Positions 29,261 to 38,051 of a stretch of DNA of 64,000 nucleotides are shown here, one piece after another. Source of the DNA: CAVWCQ01 sp963753545. GTDB lineage: Bacteria; Chloroflexota; Anaerolineae; Aggregatilineales; Aggregatilineaceae. Each line of letters opens with the position of its first letter. Position 1 is the first letter of the stretch. Both the position numbers and the translations under genes were made by a program. The notes under the pieces were generated by a model. That model was not told the origin of the DNA. It was given only the letters and a program-made list of their open reading frames with translations, and made no database searches. The stretch is taken from NCBI GenBank assembly GCA_963753545.1, contig CAVWCQ010000009.1, positions 121,712-185,711 on the forward strand, written 5' to 3'.

Positions 29261-30517
29261 ATGAAACGTGTATTTCTCTTACTTGCCGCCCTATCTATTA
29301 TTATTCCGTCAGTTAGTTCTTCCAAAGTTATAGCCCGCCAGGAAGAAACGGTCGTCATCGGCTTCACCGCCTCTCAAACCGGTAACTATAATGTTAAATC
29401 AACCAGACAGCTCAATGGTTTGAACCTGTGGCTCAATCAAGTTAACGAAGCCGGTATCACCCTCAGTGATGGAACCGTGATCAAGTTCGAAACAGTTTCC
29501 TACGATGACGAGTCGAGCACTGACCGGGTACAGGAACTCTATACACGACTGGTTACAGACGACAATGCCGACTTCCTTATCAGCCCGTATTCAAGCGGGT
29601 TGACTGATGCCTCCGCAATCATCGCTGAGCAATATGGCACAGTGATGATTACGTGTGGGGCGGCTTCTGATAGCACTTACCAAAAAGGTTTCTCTCTTGT
29701 CTACCAGACTTATACGCCAGCAAGCCGCTACCTGACCGGAGCGCTCGACTTACTTGCATCGATTGATCCGGATGCACGGAAGATCGCGATTGTTCATGAG
29801 AACGATAAGTTCTCTACCGACGTGGCGAATGCGCTAAACGACTATGCTGAAAAGCAAGGTTACGAAGTCGTCCTGTTTGAGGGATATGACTCCGGCACAA
29901 CAGATTTCGCACCGTTCATCAATAGAATTGAGAGCGCAAAGCCGGATGCGGTGTTAGGTGGTGGCCATTTCCAGGATGGCAGTACCTTTGCCCGGCAACT
30001 GTACGAAAAGGAGACCACTGCTCAGTTTGTGGCCCTATTAGTTGCACCCGCTGAACCCAGCTTTGCCGAATTGGGTGACGCCGCGCTTGGCATCATCGGC
30101 CCGAGCCAGTGGGAACCACTATCCCAAATCAGTGCTGATTCGGCTGAACAAGTTGACCTTCCATTCTATGGCCCCTCCAGTCAAGAATTCGTCGATGCGT
30201 ATATGGCGGCTTACGACGAAGAACCGTCGTATCATGCAGCCGGTGGTTATGTGGCTGGCCTACTGCTGCAAAAAGCCATTGAGGACGCCAACTCAGTCGA
30301 TACCGAGGCTGTTGCAGAGGCGCTGGATAATCTGGATATCCTCACCTTCTTCGGACACATCCAGTTCGACACGAGCGACGACTCTCATGGATTGCAGATC
30401 GGCCATTCAATGATGTACATCCAGTGGCAAGGCACGTCCACGGATCTCGCCAAACAGATTGTCTGGCCGCTGGAGGCGGAAACTGCCGACCTCGTGTATC
30501 CATTACACGGCGAATAG
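29261..30517 (+). CDS. Branched-chain amino acid-type ABC transporter substrate-binding protein
   Basis: 418 residues with a signal peptide (MKRVFLLLAALSIIIPSVSS) after an excellent CAGGAGGA site. The Peripla_BP_6 fold is visible in VVIGFTASQTGNYNVKSTRQ, RVQELYTRLVTDDNADFLIS and KIAIVHENDKFSTDVANAL. These proteins bind branched-chain amino acids, other amino acids, amides or urea; the ligand cannot be read here. First of five genes of a complete Liv-type importer. Confidence 0.9.
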   Translation: MKRVFLLLAALSIIIPSVSSSKVIARQEETVVIGFTASQTGNYNVKSTRQLNGLNLWLNQVNEAGITLSDGTVIKFETVSYDDESSTDRVQELYTRLVTDDNADFLISPYSSGLTDASAIIAEQYGTVMITCGAASDSTYQKGFSLVYQTYTPASRYLTGALDLLASIDPDARKIAIVHENDKFSTDVANALNDYAEKQGYEVVLFEGYDSGTTDFAPFINRIESAKPDAVLGGGHFQDGSTFARQLYEKETTAQFVALLVAPAEPSFAELGDAALGIIGPSQWEPLSQISADSAEQVDLPFYGPSSQEFVDAYMAAYDEEPSYHAAGGYVAGLLLQKAIEDANSVDTEAVAEALDNLDILTFFGHIQFDTSDDSHGLQIGHSMMYIQWQGTSTDLAKQIVWPLEAETADLVYPLHGE

Positions 30518-30529
30518 GTAACTTTAGCC

Positions 30530-30556
30530 TTGAGGCGAGGTTTTCCCTCGCCTCAA
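30530..30556 (+). repeat. Intercistronic stem-loop after the binding-protein gene
   Basis: TTGAGGCGAGG (30530-30540) pairs perfectly over 11 bp with CCTCGCCTCAA (30546-30556). There is no T-run after it, so it more likely protects the upstream mRNA end than stops transcription. Confidence 0.7.
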
Positions 30557-30595
30557 CCATCCGATACAGTTCTACAGAATATCAGTGGGAACTCT

Positions 30596-31450
30596 ATGGA
30601 TATCCTAGCCTACATCGTTGATGGTCTGCTCATTGGTTTTGTATACGGCATCGCGGCTATGGGGTTGACCCTCATTTGGGGTGTGATGAATGTCATCAAT
30701 TTATCGCACGGGTCGATCATTGCTTTAGGCATGTTTGGTGTTTACTTCGTTTTCGTTGATCTCGGTTTCAACCCATATATTGGCGTAATTCTGGTCGGTA
30801 TCGTGGGACTGGTGTTCGGCATGTTGATTTATGCTATTGCGATTCATCGAGTCATCAATGCACCTCATCTGTCCACGCTCCTGGCGACATTTGCCATCAA
30901 TATGATCATCATCGGCCTTGGCACATCCGCATTTAGCACCTCATTCCGCAACGTCGATTTTTCACTGGGCAGCTCCACGATTGGCCCTGTCAGGCTGCAA
31001 GGAACACGAGTGGTAGCCGCGATTGCTTCTGTGGCTGTCACTGGCGCGCTCTATTATTTCCTGTACCGCACGACCCCCGGCAAATATATCCGTGCTGTAA
31101 CCGATAACCGTGCAGCCGCCGAACTGATGGGTATTCCTTCAGCGCGTTATCTTGCCTTCAGCTTTGGTCTTGGCACTATGTTGGCCAGTATTGCGGGTGG
31201 ACTGATCGCCACCTTTTTCCCATTTACGATCCTGTCTGGTTCTACCTATGAACTCAAGAGCTTCGTAATTGGCGTCTTGGGCGGGGTAGGAAATCCTTTG
31301 GGCGCGCTCATCGCTGGGCTAATGCTCGGGGTGTTGGAAGGAATTATTCCGTACTATATGGAAACATCCTGGGTTCCAGTCCTGGAGTTCGTTCTATTCG
31401 TGGTTATCCTGCTGGTGCGGCCCACCGGTTTGCTGGGGGTGAAAAGATGA
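30596..31450 (+). CDS. livH: Branched-chain amino acid-type ABC permease (LivH family)
   Basis: About 284 residues from the ATG at 30596. Eight or so membrane segments; the LivH start is typical (IVDGLLIGFVYGIAAMGLTL, then GVMNVINLSHGSIIALG) as is the C-terminal VIGVLGGVGNPLGALIAG loop that contacts the ATPase. Longer upstream readings run through the stem-loop and lack a start site. Overlaps the next gene by four bases. Confidence 0.92.
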   Translation: MDILAYIVDGLLIGFVYGIAAMGLTLIWGVMNVINLSHGSIIALGMFGVYFVFVDLGFNPYIGVILVGIVGLVFGMLIYAIAIHRVINAPHLSTLLATFAINMIIIGLGTSAFSTSFRNVDFSLGSSTIGPVRLQGTRVVAAIASVAVTGALYYFLYRTTPGKYIRAVTDNRAAAELMGIPSARYLAFSFGLGTMLASIAGGLIATFFPFTILSGSTYELKSFVIGVLGGVGNPLGALIAGLMLGVLEGIIPYYMETSWVPVLEFVLFVVILLVRPTGLLGVKR

Positions 31451-32427
31451 GCACAACGCTGCGAAACCTCAGCAATCCAGGGCTATGGCTGCTCCTGATT
31501 ATTGTGCTGATAGCGGGTATCTGGCCCGTTTATACTGAGAATGCCTCTGCCCGAGAAGAAATGTTTACCATCTTACGTTCCATTATCCTGGCAAGCAGTC
31601 TCAACATCATCCTGGGTTACACGGGCTATGTGAGCTTTGGCCATATTGTTTTCTTCGGCCTGGGTGGCTATGTTGGTCTTTATCTTATGATCGAGCGGGA
31701 CTGGAGACTGTGGCCAGCGGTCGCCGCCGGAGGAGTTGCTGCCGGACTGCTGGCTCTGGTGTTAGGTCAGGCCATCTTACGTTTGCGTGGAGCTTATTTC
31801 GCTCTGGCAACGATTGGGATCAACGAAGCGATGCGCGCGTTTGTCAACCAGTTTGAACCCTTCGGAGGTGCGACAGGGCTTTCATTGAACTTTCGCGTCT
31901 ACAGGGATTATGGCGGCCCGCAAGAGGCTATGTGGCTGATCTATAAGGTCGTCTTGGGTCTTGCATTAGCAAACATCTTCCTCAGCTATCTGATCAAAAC
32001 CAGTAAATTCGGGCTGGGACTATTAGCAATACGCGAAGATGAGGAAGCAGCGGAAGTGATGGGTGTTGCCGCTCCACGCGCCAAAACATGGGCTTATGTA
32101 CTGTCTGCTATCTTTCCCGGTGCCATGGGAGTTATCTTTTTCTTCAAGACGAGCATCATCGAACCACCTCTAGCATTCCGACTGCATGCATCGATAGAGT
32201 TTCTTGTGATGGTGATGCTGGGAGGTTTTGGCACTGTACTTGGGCCTGTGTTGGGCGCGGCAGGCTATCAGCGACTGCGAGGGTATCTGCTGACGAGCGA
32301 ACAGTTCAAAGATATTCAGCTCTCTGTGGCAGGCGGCTTGCTGCTGATCATCATCCTCTTTGTTCCGTCAGGTGCCGTGGGATGGTTACGCCACCGGTTC
32401 CCCAGACTCAGGAGGTTCTTGCCATGA
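31447..32427 (+). CDS. livM: Branched-chain amino acid-type ABC permease (LivM family)
   Basis: 326 residues. LivM features: ILASSLNIILGYTGYVSFGH, LRGAYFALATIGINEAMRAF and AIREDEEAAEVMGVA, with the coupling region FLVMVMLGGFGTVLGPVLGA. ATGA overlaps at both ends with livH and the ATPase gene indicate translational coupling. It forms the pore with LivH. Confidence 0.92.
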   Translation: MSTTLRNLSNPGLWLLLIIVLIAGIWPVYTENASAREEMFTILRSIILASSLNIILGYTGYVSFGHIVFFGLGGYVGLYLMIERDWRLWPAVAAGGVAAGLLALVLGQAILRLRGAYFALATIGINEAMRAFVNQFEPFGGATGLSLNFRVYRDYGGPQEAMWLIYKVVLGLALANIFLSYLIKTSKFGLGLLAIREDEEAAEVMGVAAPRAKTWAYVLSAIFPGAMGVIFFFKTSIIEPPLAFRLHASIEFLVMVMLGGFGTVLGPVLGAAGYQRLRGYLLTSEQFKDIQLSVAGGLLLIIILFVPSGAVGWLRHRFPRLRRFLP

Positions 32428-33179
32428 TTCTGCAAGTTACCGACGTGGTCAAACAATTCGGCGGGTTGCAAGCGCTAACGGATGTTTCTTTTGAGCTTCA
32501 AGAAGGACAAATTCTAGGGTTAATTGGTCCTAACGGCGCAGGCAAAACCACACTTTTTAATGTGATTAGTGGTGTGTATCCGCCTGAAGAGGGAATGGTT
32601 GTATTTCGGGGCAAGGATGTCACCGGAAAGAGGCCCTATCATCTGGCTCATATGGGCCTGGCGCGAACCCACCAAATTGTGCGTCCCCTCAATGAACTTA
32701 CGACTCGCGAGAACGTGATAGCTGGGGCCTGTTTCGGGAGAGAAAACCGATCGTTGAGCAGCGCGGCCAAAATAGCGGATGAAGTGATGGAGTTTGTAGG
32801 ACTTTCTAACCGCGCTAATCAACTGGCTGAAAGTCTCAATGTGGGGCAAAAGAAACGGCTGGAGATGGCACGCACACTCGCCGCGCGCCCCTATCTTTTG
32901 TTGCTGGACGAAGTGTTATCGAGCCTGAATCCATCTGAAATCAGCCAGATGATCGAGATTATTCGCCAAATTCGTGAGCGCGGCACGACGATTATCATGA
33001 TCGAACACGTTATGCAGGCGGTGATGAACGTTTCCGACCAAATATTGGTGCTGGATTTCGGCAAACCGATTGCTTATGGACTGCCTGAAGAAGTGGCAAA
33101 TGACCCGACGGTGATCGAAGCTTATCTAGGCGATCCTGAGCTTGCCAAGCGGCTGCTCCAATCAACGGACGACGAATAG
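32424..33179 (+). CDS. livG: Branched-chain amino acid-type ABC ATPase (LivG family)
   Basis: 251 residues from the ATG at 32424, which follows AGGAGG. The open frame extends upstream to 32088, but that part is out of phase within livM. Walker A is GPNGAGKTTLFNVI; the signature is the LivG variant LNVGQKKRLEMARTLA, lacking the usual SGG; Walker B is LLLLDEVLSSLNPSE. The variant signature and the Ser-Ser after the catalytic Glu are worth noting but are compatible with activity. Confidence 0.92.
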   Translation: MILQVTDVVKQFGGLQALTDVSFELQEGQILGLIGPNGAGKTTLFNVISGVYPPEEGMVVFRGKDVTGKRPYHLAHMGLARTHQIVRPLNELTTRENVIAGACFGRENRSLSSAAKIADEVMEFVGLSNRANQLAESLNVGQKKRLEMARTLAARPYLLLLDEVLSSLNPSEISQMIEIIRQIRERGTTIIMIEHVMQAVMNVSDQILVLDFGKPIAYGLPEEVANDPTVIEAYLGDPELAKRLLQSTDDE

Positions 33180-33196
33180 ATCGAGAGAGGCCGCTC

Positions 33197-33907
33197 ATGG
33201 CGATTTTAGAGATTCAAGACATCACGTCGGGATACGGCGAAGTTCAGATTTTTTGGGGCACGTCGATATCCCTTGAAAAAGGGAAAATCACGGCGTTGGT
33301 CGGCGCGAACGGCGCGGGTAAAACAACGCTGCTCCATACAGTCATGGGTTTGGTTAAACCCCGGAGCGGCGTGGTTCGATTTGACGGTAAGGATATCAGC
33401 CGTCTATCAGCGCATGCAAAGGCAGAATTGGGATTGATCTTGGTGCCGGAAGGCCGTCAGCTTTTCTCAAATATGACTGTGGAAGAGAATTTGGAGATGG
33501 GTGCGACTCCCAGCCGAGCTAAGCCCAATTTTCACCACAATTGTGAGCGAGTTTACGAAATTTTCCCTCGCCTTAAGGAACGACGTCGTCAACGCGCACG
33601 CACATTGAGCGGCGGCGAACAACAAATGTTAGCTGTAGCGCGGGGCATCGTCGCTGAACCGATCATCTTGATGATTGATGAACTATCACTGGGTTTGGCA
33701 CCGCTATTGGTGTTGAACCTGTTTGAAATACTACAGAAACTCAAAGAGGAAGGTTTGACGCTCCTCCTGGTAGAGCAAAATGTGCAAATGGCCTTAGCGG
33801 TGAGTGACTATGGATTCATCCTTGTCAATGGGAAAGTAGACTTGGAAGGCCCTAGTCGGAACCTGGTTGACGACGAGCGTGTGCGTTCTGCCTATTTGGG
33901 GATGTAA
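33197..33907 (+). CDS. livF: Branched-chain amino acid-type ABC ATPase (LivF family)
   Basis: 236 residues. Walker A GANGAGKTTLLHTVMG, signature LSGGEQQMLAVARGI and Walker B ILMIDELSLGLAPLL, then the LivF motif LLLVEQNVQMAL. GAGAGG precedes the ATG. It completes the five-gene importer and pairs with LivG. Confidence 0.93.
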   Translation: MAILEIQDITSGYGEVQIFWGTSISLEKGKITALVGANGAGKTTLLHTVMGLVKPRSGVVRFDGKDISRLSAHAKAELGLILVPEGRQLFSNMTVEENLEMGATPSRAKPNFHHNCERVYEIFPRLKERRRQRARTLSGGEQQMLAVARGIVAEPIILMIDELSLGLAPLLVLNLFEILQKLKEEGLTLLLVEQNVQMALAVSDYGFILVNGKVDLEGPSRNLVDDERVRSAYLGM

Positions 33908-33920
33908 TCGCCATCAATGA

Positions 33921-34040
33921 CACCTCACAGACGAACAGTTAGAGCAGGTGGACCATGCCATTGCCTATAATCCATGCTCCGGTCAACTGCGATTCAGCTG
34001 TTCCATCATGGTCATTCATCTCAGGCCGTGGACGACATGC
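33921..34040 (+). mobile_element. IS630-type transposase N-terminal remnant
   Basis: Two short frames give HLTDEQLEQVDHAIAYNP and, one frame over, TAIQLFHHGHSSQAVDDMLV. They match in order the start of the IS630-type remnant at 48246 (LTEEQLAQLEQTINASPYP, RAIAVRMLHLG) and the general pattern of such HTH regions. No start, stops and a frame break: a fossil. Confidence 0.55.
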
Positions 34041-34091
34041 TGGTCGCGAGTTGGGCCCGTACCCGCATTCCGCACCAGTTTTCAACGAAAA

Positions 34092-34255
34092 TGAGTCTCT
34101 TGGGTGCACGATGTCGATACTGATCGGTGTTGAAGATGTCTGGTTGACCGTGCTGTAAGGCGCTCTCAAGGGCCGTCAGGCAAAGCCCCTTCCAAGGTAT
34201 TGGACAACTGACAAGCCAACACATACCGACTGTACCAATCGATGACCAACAGTGA
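34092..34255 (-). mobile_element. IS3-family transposase remnant (integrase core), copy 1
   Basis: The minus strand reads SLLVIDWYSRYVLACQLSNT then, after a frame break, LESALQHGQPDIFNTDQ, the DDE core around the second catalytic Asp. The same PDIFNTDQ block occurs in the remnant at 46670-47053. Only about 160 bases survive, immediately upstream of the 34317 gene. Confidence 0.75.
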
Positions 34256-34270
34256 ATTATTGATGTTGGA

Positions 34271-34281
34271 TATGATATACT
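34271..34281 (+). promoter_or_regulatory. Extended -10 promoter candidate before the DUF2791 cassette
   Basis: TGATATACT (34273-34281) combines an extended TGn with a TATACT box. No good -35 is seen. It lies 36 bases before the start at 34317, next to the IS3 remnant. Confidence 0.4.
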
Positions 34282-34316
34282 CTAGGCGTGTTAACAATCA
34301 CCATTAGAGGAAAACC

Positions 34317-35366
34317 ATGTCCGATACTGCCCTTGTAGATTCGCTTCGAGAGTTGTTGGATACCTATATCCAGCGGGCGCGGAGCACGAATGCTCTGATT
34401 GCTGGCTTAAAAGGCGCAACCAGTACGTTGACCAAAGCCAATCGCGGTCTCAATGAGTACACTGCGCAAAATACAAATCTGGACGCGACCCTCCTCACTC
34501 AGGCACGGCAGGCCTTTGAGGATCTGCATTTTAAGGAAACCATCTCCGATATCCTACTGCCCGATTTGCGGCGCGAGGCCAAGGCCCTTGCTGTGCAGAT
34601 AGGCGCGCTTAAAAATGCAGTAGCCGCGTTACAAGGCGAAATTGTGGATGTGATCCGGCTCGATCATGCCTATCAGACATTTCAGACCTCCCCTATAGAT
34701 GATGCGGATCTGAATACGCTCATGCCTGCCCTCTCACAGACATTAGAGCAGGCACAGGCCCAATTAGGGAATGAGTTTGGCGAGGCGCTGCGCCATGCGC
34801 TCGGAGAGATGGGGATCGTAGTGGGTGGACGTCCACCGCGTTTTGAAATCGGGCGCTTTGAACTAGAAGCCGATTTTGTTAACCGGAACGGAGCACTGTA
34901 TTATGGCAAAACGCTGGTGGTTCCCAAACTCAAACTCAGCATGGATGCCGTGATCAAGACGTACCAGCAGGAAAGCAAAGCCATCGAAGGACGCAACGAA
35001 GACGGCGTACGCTGGATGCAAAACCTGCATGACGCCTGGGAACTGGCACGGCGCAAAAGCGAGCGTTCGACGGCGCGTATAAATATCGTGGACTGCTACT
35101 ATGAGATGGTGCTGCTGCGCCAGGGTCGAAACTTTAATAGCGCGCCCAGCAAACGCAGCTTTGTCGATTACAGCCGAGCTCAGTTTGCCTTTGATTTTGA
35201 TGAATTCACCCGCCGCCAGCGTCTTGCGTATGAGGGACTGGTGGTGAACGCACATACCGCGATGAAATCCCAGGCGGACAGCCCTAGCAAAAGCCTGTGG
35301 ATTGTCGAAGGCAACAGCCCGCATGATGGGCGCTATATTGGTGATATCGAGTTTGTGAAGGATTAG
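34317..35366 (+). CDS. Unknown protein, first gene of the DUF2791/helicase cassette
   Basis: 349 residues that I do not recognise. Residues about 1-165 are highly helical and probably coiled coil (LVDSLRELLDTYIQRARS, then an Ala/Leu-rich stretch). The C-terminal half looks more globular, with VGGRPPRFEIGRFELEADFV, DCYYEMVLLRQGRNFN and a Trp-Ile-Val-Glu-Gly near the end. No signal, membrane or catalytic motif is visible. AGAGGAAAA precedes the ATG, and the next gene begins two bases after the stop. It is likely a structural or regulatory partner of the two ATPases, inferred from coupling alone. Confidence 0.75.
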   Translation: MSDTALVDSLRELLDTYIQRARSTNALIAGLKGATSTLTKANRGLNEYTAQNTNLDATLLTQARQAFEDLHFKETISDILLPDLRREAKALAVQIGALKNAVAALQGEIVDVIRLDHAYQTFQTSPIDDADLNTLMPALSQTLEQAQAQLGNEFGEALRHALGEMGIVVGGRPPRFEIGRFELEADFVNRNGALYYGKTLVVPKLKLSMDAVIKTYQQESKAIEGRNEDGVRWMQNLHDAWELARRKSERSTARINIVDCYYEMVLLRQGRNFNSAPSKRSFVDYSRAQFAFDFDEFTRRQRLAYEGLVVNAHTAMKSQADSPSKSLWIVEGNSPHDGRYIGDIEFVKD

Positions 35367-35368
35367 AT

Positions 35369-36667
35369 ATGCTGCCAGAACCACGCCTTGCACGCCAGAT
35401 CATTGAAGTCTTAGGCCAATCCGGCACGCCGTTGTCAAAGGGCGTCAGTTACTACAATGTAGGGAATGACTCGCTGCTCAACACAATTGATACTCACTAT
35501 CTCGGCTCCTTTCTGGCGGATGGAGGCGCGATCTTCAAACTGGTTGTAGGCGATTATGGCAGCGGCAAATCGCATTTTCTCTACTGTGTGCGGGATCGGG
35601 CGTGGCAGCGCAACTTTGCCGTGAGTAAAGTGGATCTTAGCCCTAAAGAAAGCCCCTACGATGATCAGCGGCTGGTCTATGCGGCGGTAGCGTCCAATAT
35701 TATCTGGCATGAACTAGGCAGCCAGAGCGAGGACGAAAAAGGCTTAACCCGCTTTTTAGAAGGCACCCTGCGCCGGCTGGTTCATCCGCATGGGCTGGAT
35801 CTCGAAGATGCGGGCGCGGCTGAGATCCCTGATGTGCGCGCCCTGTTACAAACGTTAGCGGCGACTCCGGTAGACAGCCTGAGCTATCATAAGGCGGTCA
35901 TGGGTTATTTTCATGCGCTGCTGCGTGGGCAGGAACTCCGGCAGGAATCGCTGCAACGCTGGCTGTATGGCGAAGCGCTGACTCCCGAAGACATGCGCGA
36001 TCTGCGGCTGATCGGGGTCACCGAAAAGATCAATAAGAATAATGCGTTCAAAATGCTGCGCTCATTGTGTCAGGTGGTGCGTGCCATCGGCTACACCGGG
36101 CTGATCCTGCTGTTTGATGAAGGGGATCGTATGATGAGCGTCGGCGGCAAATCCGAAAAAGTGGCAACGGATAATCTGCGCGAAGTGATTGATCGCTGCC
36201 GTGAAGATTTGCCAGGGGCCATGTTTATGTATGCGGTTCCACCCGCGTTTGTCTACGATATCGTGCCAAAGTATCCGGCGCTTCAGCAGCGAATTCAAAC
36301 GCCTGGTTATTTCGCGCGTTCTAACCCATTCAGCCCGCAGATTAATCTGGATCAGTTGGATATCCCCGATGAGCAGCTTCTCCCAGAGATCGGCTACCGG
36401 TTGCTGGCGATTTTTGAAATTGCTTACGATATCAAACTCGATCCTGATATCCAGAGCCAGAATATCGCGCTGCTGTCAGAGGTAGCCTGTCACTCCTATC
36501 TGGCGATCAGTCATCGCCGCCTGTTCGTAAAAACGCTGGTGACTGAGTGGTTCCGCCAGAAAGAACAGGGCGAGCTTGTGATCAATACCGACTACGCGGA
36601 AGCCGCTATTCGCGGTCAGAGTGACGCTTTGATGGCATTAGCCGACGAAATGCAAAGGCCCTATTGA
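35369..36667 (+). CDS. BrxC/BrxD-type (DUF2791) ATPase
   Basis: 432 residues, intact. Walker A is VVGDYGSGKSHFLYCV at about residue 62-77; Walker B is LILLFDEGDRMM near 248; the region VPPAFVYDIVPKYPALQQRI resembles the sensor part of BREX BrxD. In type 2 BREX loci brxD is paired with an Lhr-like helicase gene (brxHI), as here. The other BREX genes (pglX, pglZ, brxA, brxB) are absent. The stop is one base from the start of a second ATPase of the same family. Confidence 0.85.
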   Translation: MLPEPRLARQIIEVLGQSGTPLSKGVSYYNVGNDSLLNTIDTHYLGSFLADGGAIFKLVVGDYGSGKSHFLYCVRDRAWQRNFAVSKVDLSPKESPYDDQRLVYAAVASNIIWHELGSQSEDEKGLTRFLEGTLRRLVHPHGLDLEDAGAAEIPDVRALLQTLAATPVDSLSYHKAVMGYFHALLRGQELRQESLQRWLYGEALTPEDMRDLRLIGVTEKINKNNAFKMLRSLCQVVRAIGYTGLILLFDEGDRMMSVGGKSEKVATDNLREVIDRCREDLPGAMFMYAVPPAFVYDIVPKYPALQQRIQTPGYFARSNPFSPQINLDQLDIPDEQLLPEIGYRLLAIFEIAYDIKLDPDIQSQNIALLSEVACHSYLAISHRRLFVKTLVTEWFRQKEQGELVINTDYAEAAIRGQSDALMALADEMQRPY

Positions 36668-36668
36668 G

Positions 36669-38051
36669 ATGCAAACGGTTGAACATCCGCAGCTTGGCCC
36701 CGGCAAGTTATTAAAGACCTATATGGGCGGCTATGAGTGGGAAGTCGAGTTCGAGTCGGGACGCCGTTTCCGCCTGCCTGCGCGTGAATTTGAGACCATG
36801 CTCGAACAGGAATCCGCCCCGTCCCTGCCCCTAATTCGTCCCGCCGTGCTCGAAAGTGATCAGTTTCGTGCACGCCAGACTTTAGAAGCGCTCCGGTTTG
36901 GGATTGTTCCGGTGCAGGATGTGGAAACGCTGACGATTGGCCTGGAAGCCGAAAGCGTCAGCCTGAATCGCGCCTTGGCCCGCAGCAAAGAGCGCGGCGG
37001 CGATGTGCAGGCTGTGATTGGTGATTATGGCTTCGGCAAAAGCCACTTTATTGAATTAGCTGCCCGGCGCGCCCTGCGTGAAAATTTCATTGTTGCGACC
37101 GCCAGCCTGGATCTGTTAGAAGTACCGCCCGCCAAACCCTTCGAGATATATCGCGCTCTCACAGCATCGATCCGATATCCGGATAGCAACGAACGGGGCT
37201 TGCAGCCCCTCGTTGAAGGAGCCAGGGCGAATCCCTCTGCTGCCAGCCAGTTCATTGACCTGTCGCCCATTCCCGATCACTGCCCGTTATCCAGAGCCAT
37301 CCAATCCGCGCTGGATTGTCACACGCAGGCCGCCTATGATGATCTGATCGCCTGGATCGGCGGGCAGATCAAACCAACAGCCGATCTCAAAACCTGCCTA
37401 CGCAAACCGCCGACGTTGTATAGCGCGGGCGACGTCGCGCGCCAGTATTCCTATCTACTGTCCGGGATCAGTGTCCTGGCCCACCAGTTAGGCTACAGTG
37501 GGTTAGCTGTTCTGATCGATGAATCCGAGCATTATTCCTTGCTGCGCGCACGGCAGCGCGTTCGCGCCGATTCTGTTTTTCCAGGCGATGATCTGCGCGG
37601 CGTTGGGCTTTAACAATGGGCGAATCGATCCCAACCAGATTCCCGATCTGCGTTATGCGGATTACCCGGTGATGTTCGCCAGTAATCCGCATCTCTTTTT
37701 CCTGTTTGCCCTGACCGAAAGCGAAAACCGGATGCCGGTTGATGCGTGGCTGGCCCCAACGCAGATCGTGCGATTGGATGATCGTTTTATCGAACGGGAT
37801 ATCCGCAAATTTTTTAGCACCCTTCTGGATTATCACGGGCTGGCTTATAGCTATGCGCCGAATCGCGCACTATCGATAACGGCGCGTTAGCGGATGTGCC
37901 GGGGATGTTATCGCGCGCGCTCAGCCAGCACCGGATCAACCTGCGTGAATTGATTCGCACGGCTGTGACCATCTACGATCTGCTTTATCTACATGAGGAT
38001 TATCCGCCAGATATGGCGTTATATGATCTGGCAGCGGGACTTCATATGTGA
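36669..38051 (+). pseudogene. Second DUF2791-type ATPase, broken by two frame shifts
   Basis: Reading in three phases gives about 460 residues. It opens with a small SH3-like segment (VEHPQLGPGKLLKTYMGG, then GRRFRLPAREFE), absent from the first ATPase. Walker A VIGDYGFGKSHFIEL and Walker B LAVLIDESEHYSLL follow. The frame breaks near 37580 (T-run) and continues as ICAALGFNNGRIDPNQIP. It breaks again near 37870 and ends in LRELIRTAVTIYDLLYLHED. The final stop overlaps the GTG start of the helicase. Both breaks are single-base size, so sequencing error is as likely as true decay. Confidence 0.75.

Noticed and set aside
32088..32423. Upstream extension of the LivG ATPase
   Set aside because: Out of phase within livM; the ATG at 32424 has AGGAGG and begins the conserved domain.
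35369..38051. Complete BREX locus
   Set aside because: Only BrxC/BrxD-type ATPases and a helicase are present; no methylase, PglZ, BrxA or BrxB in the window.
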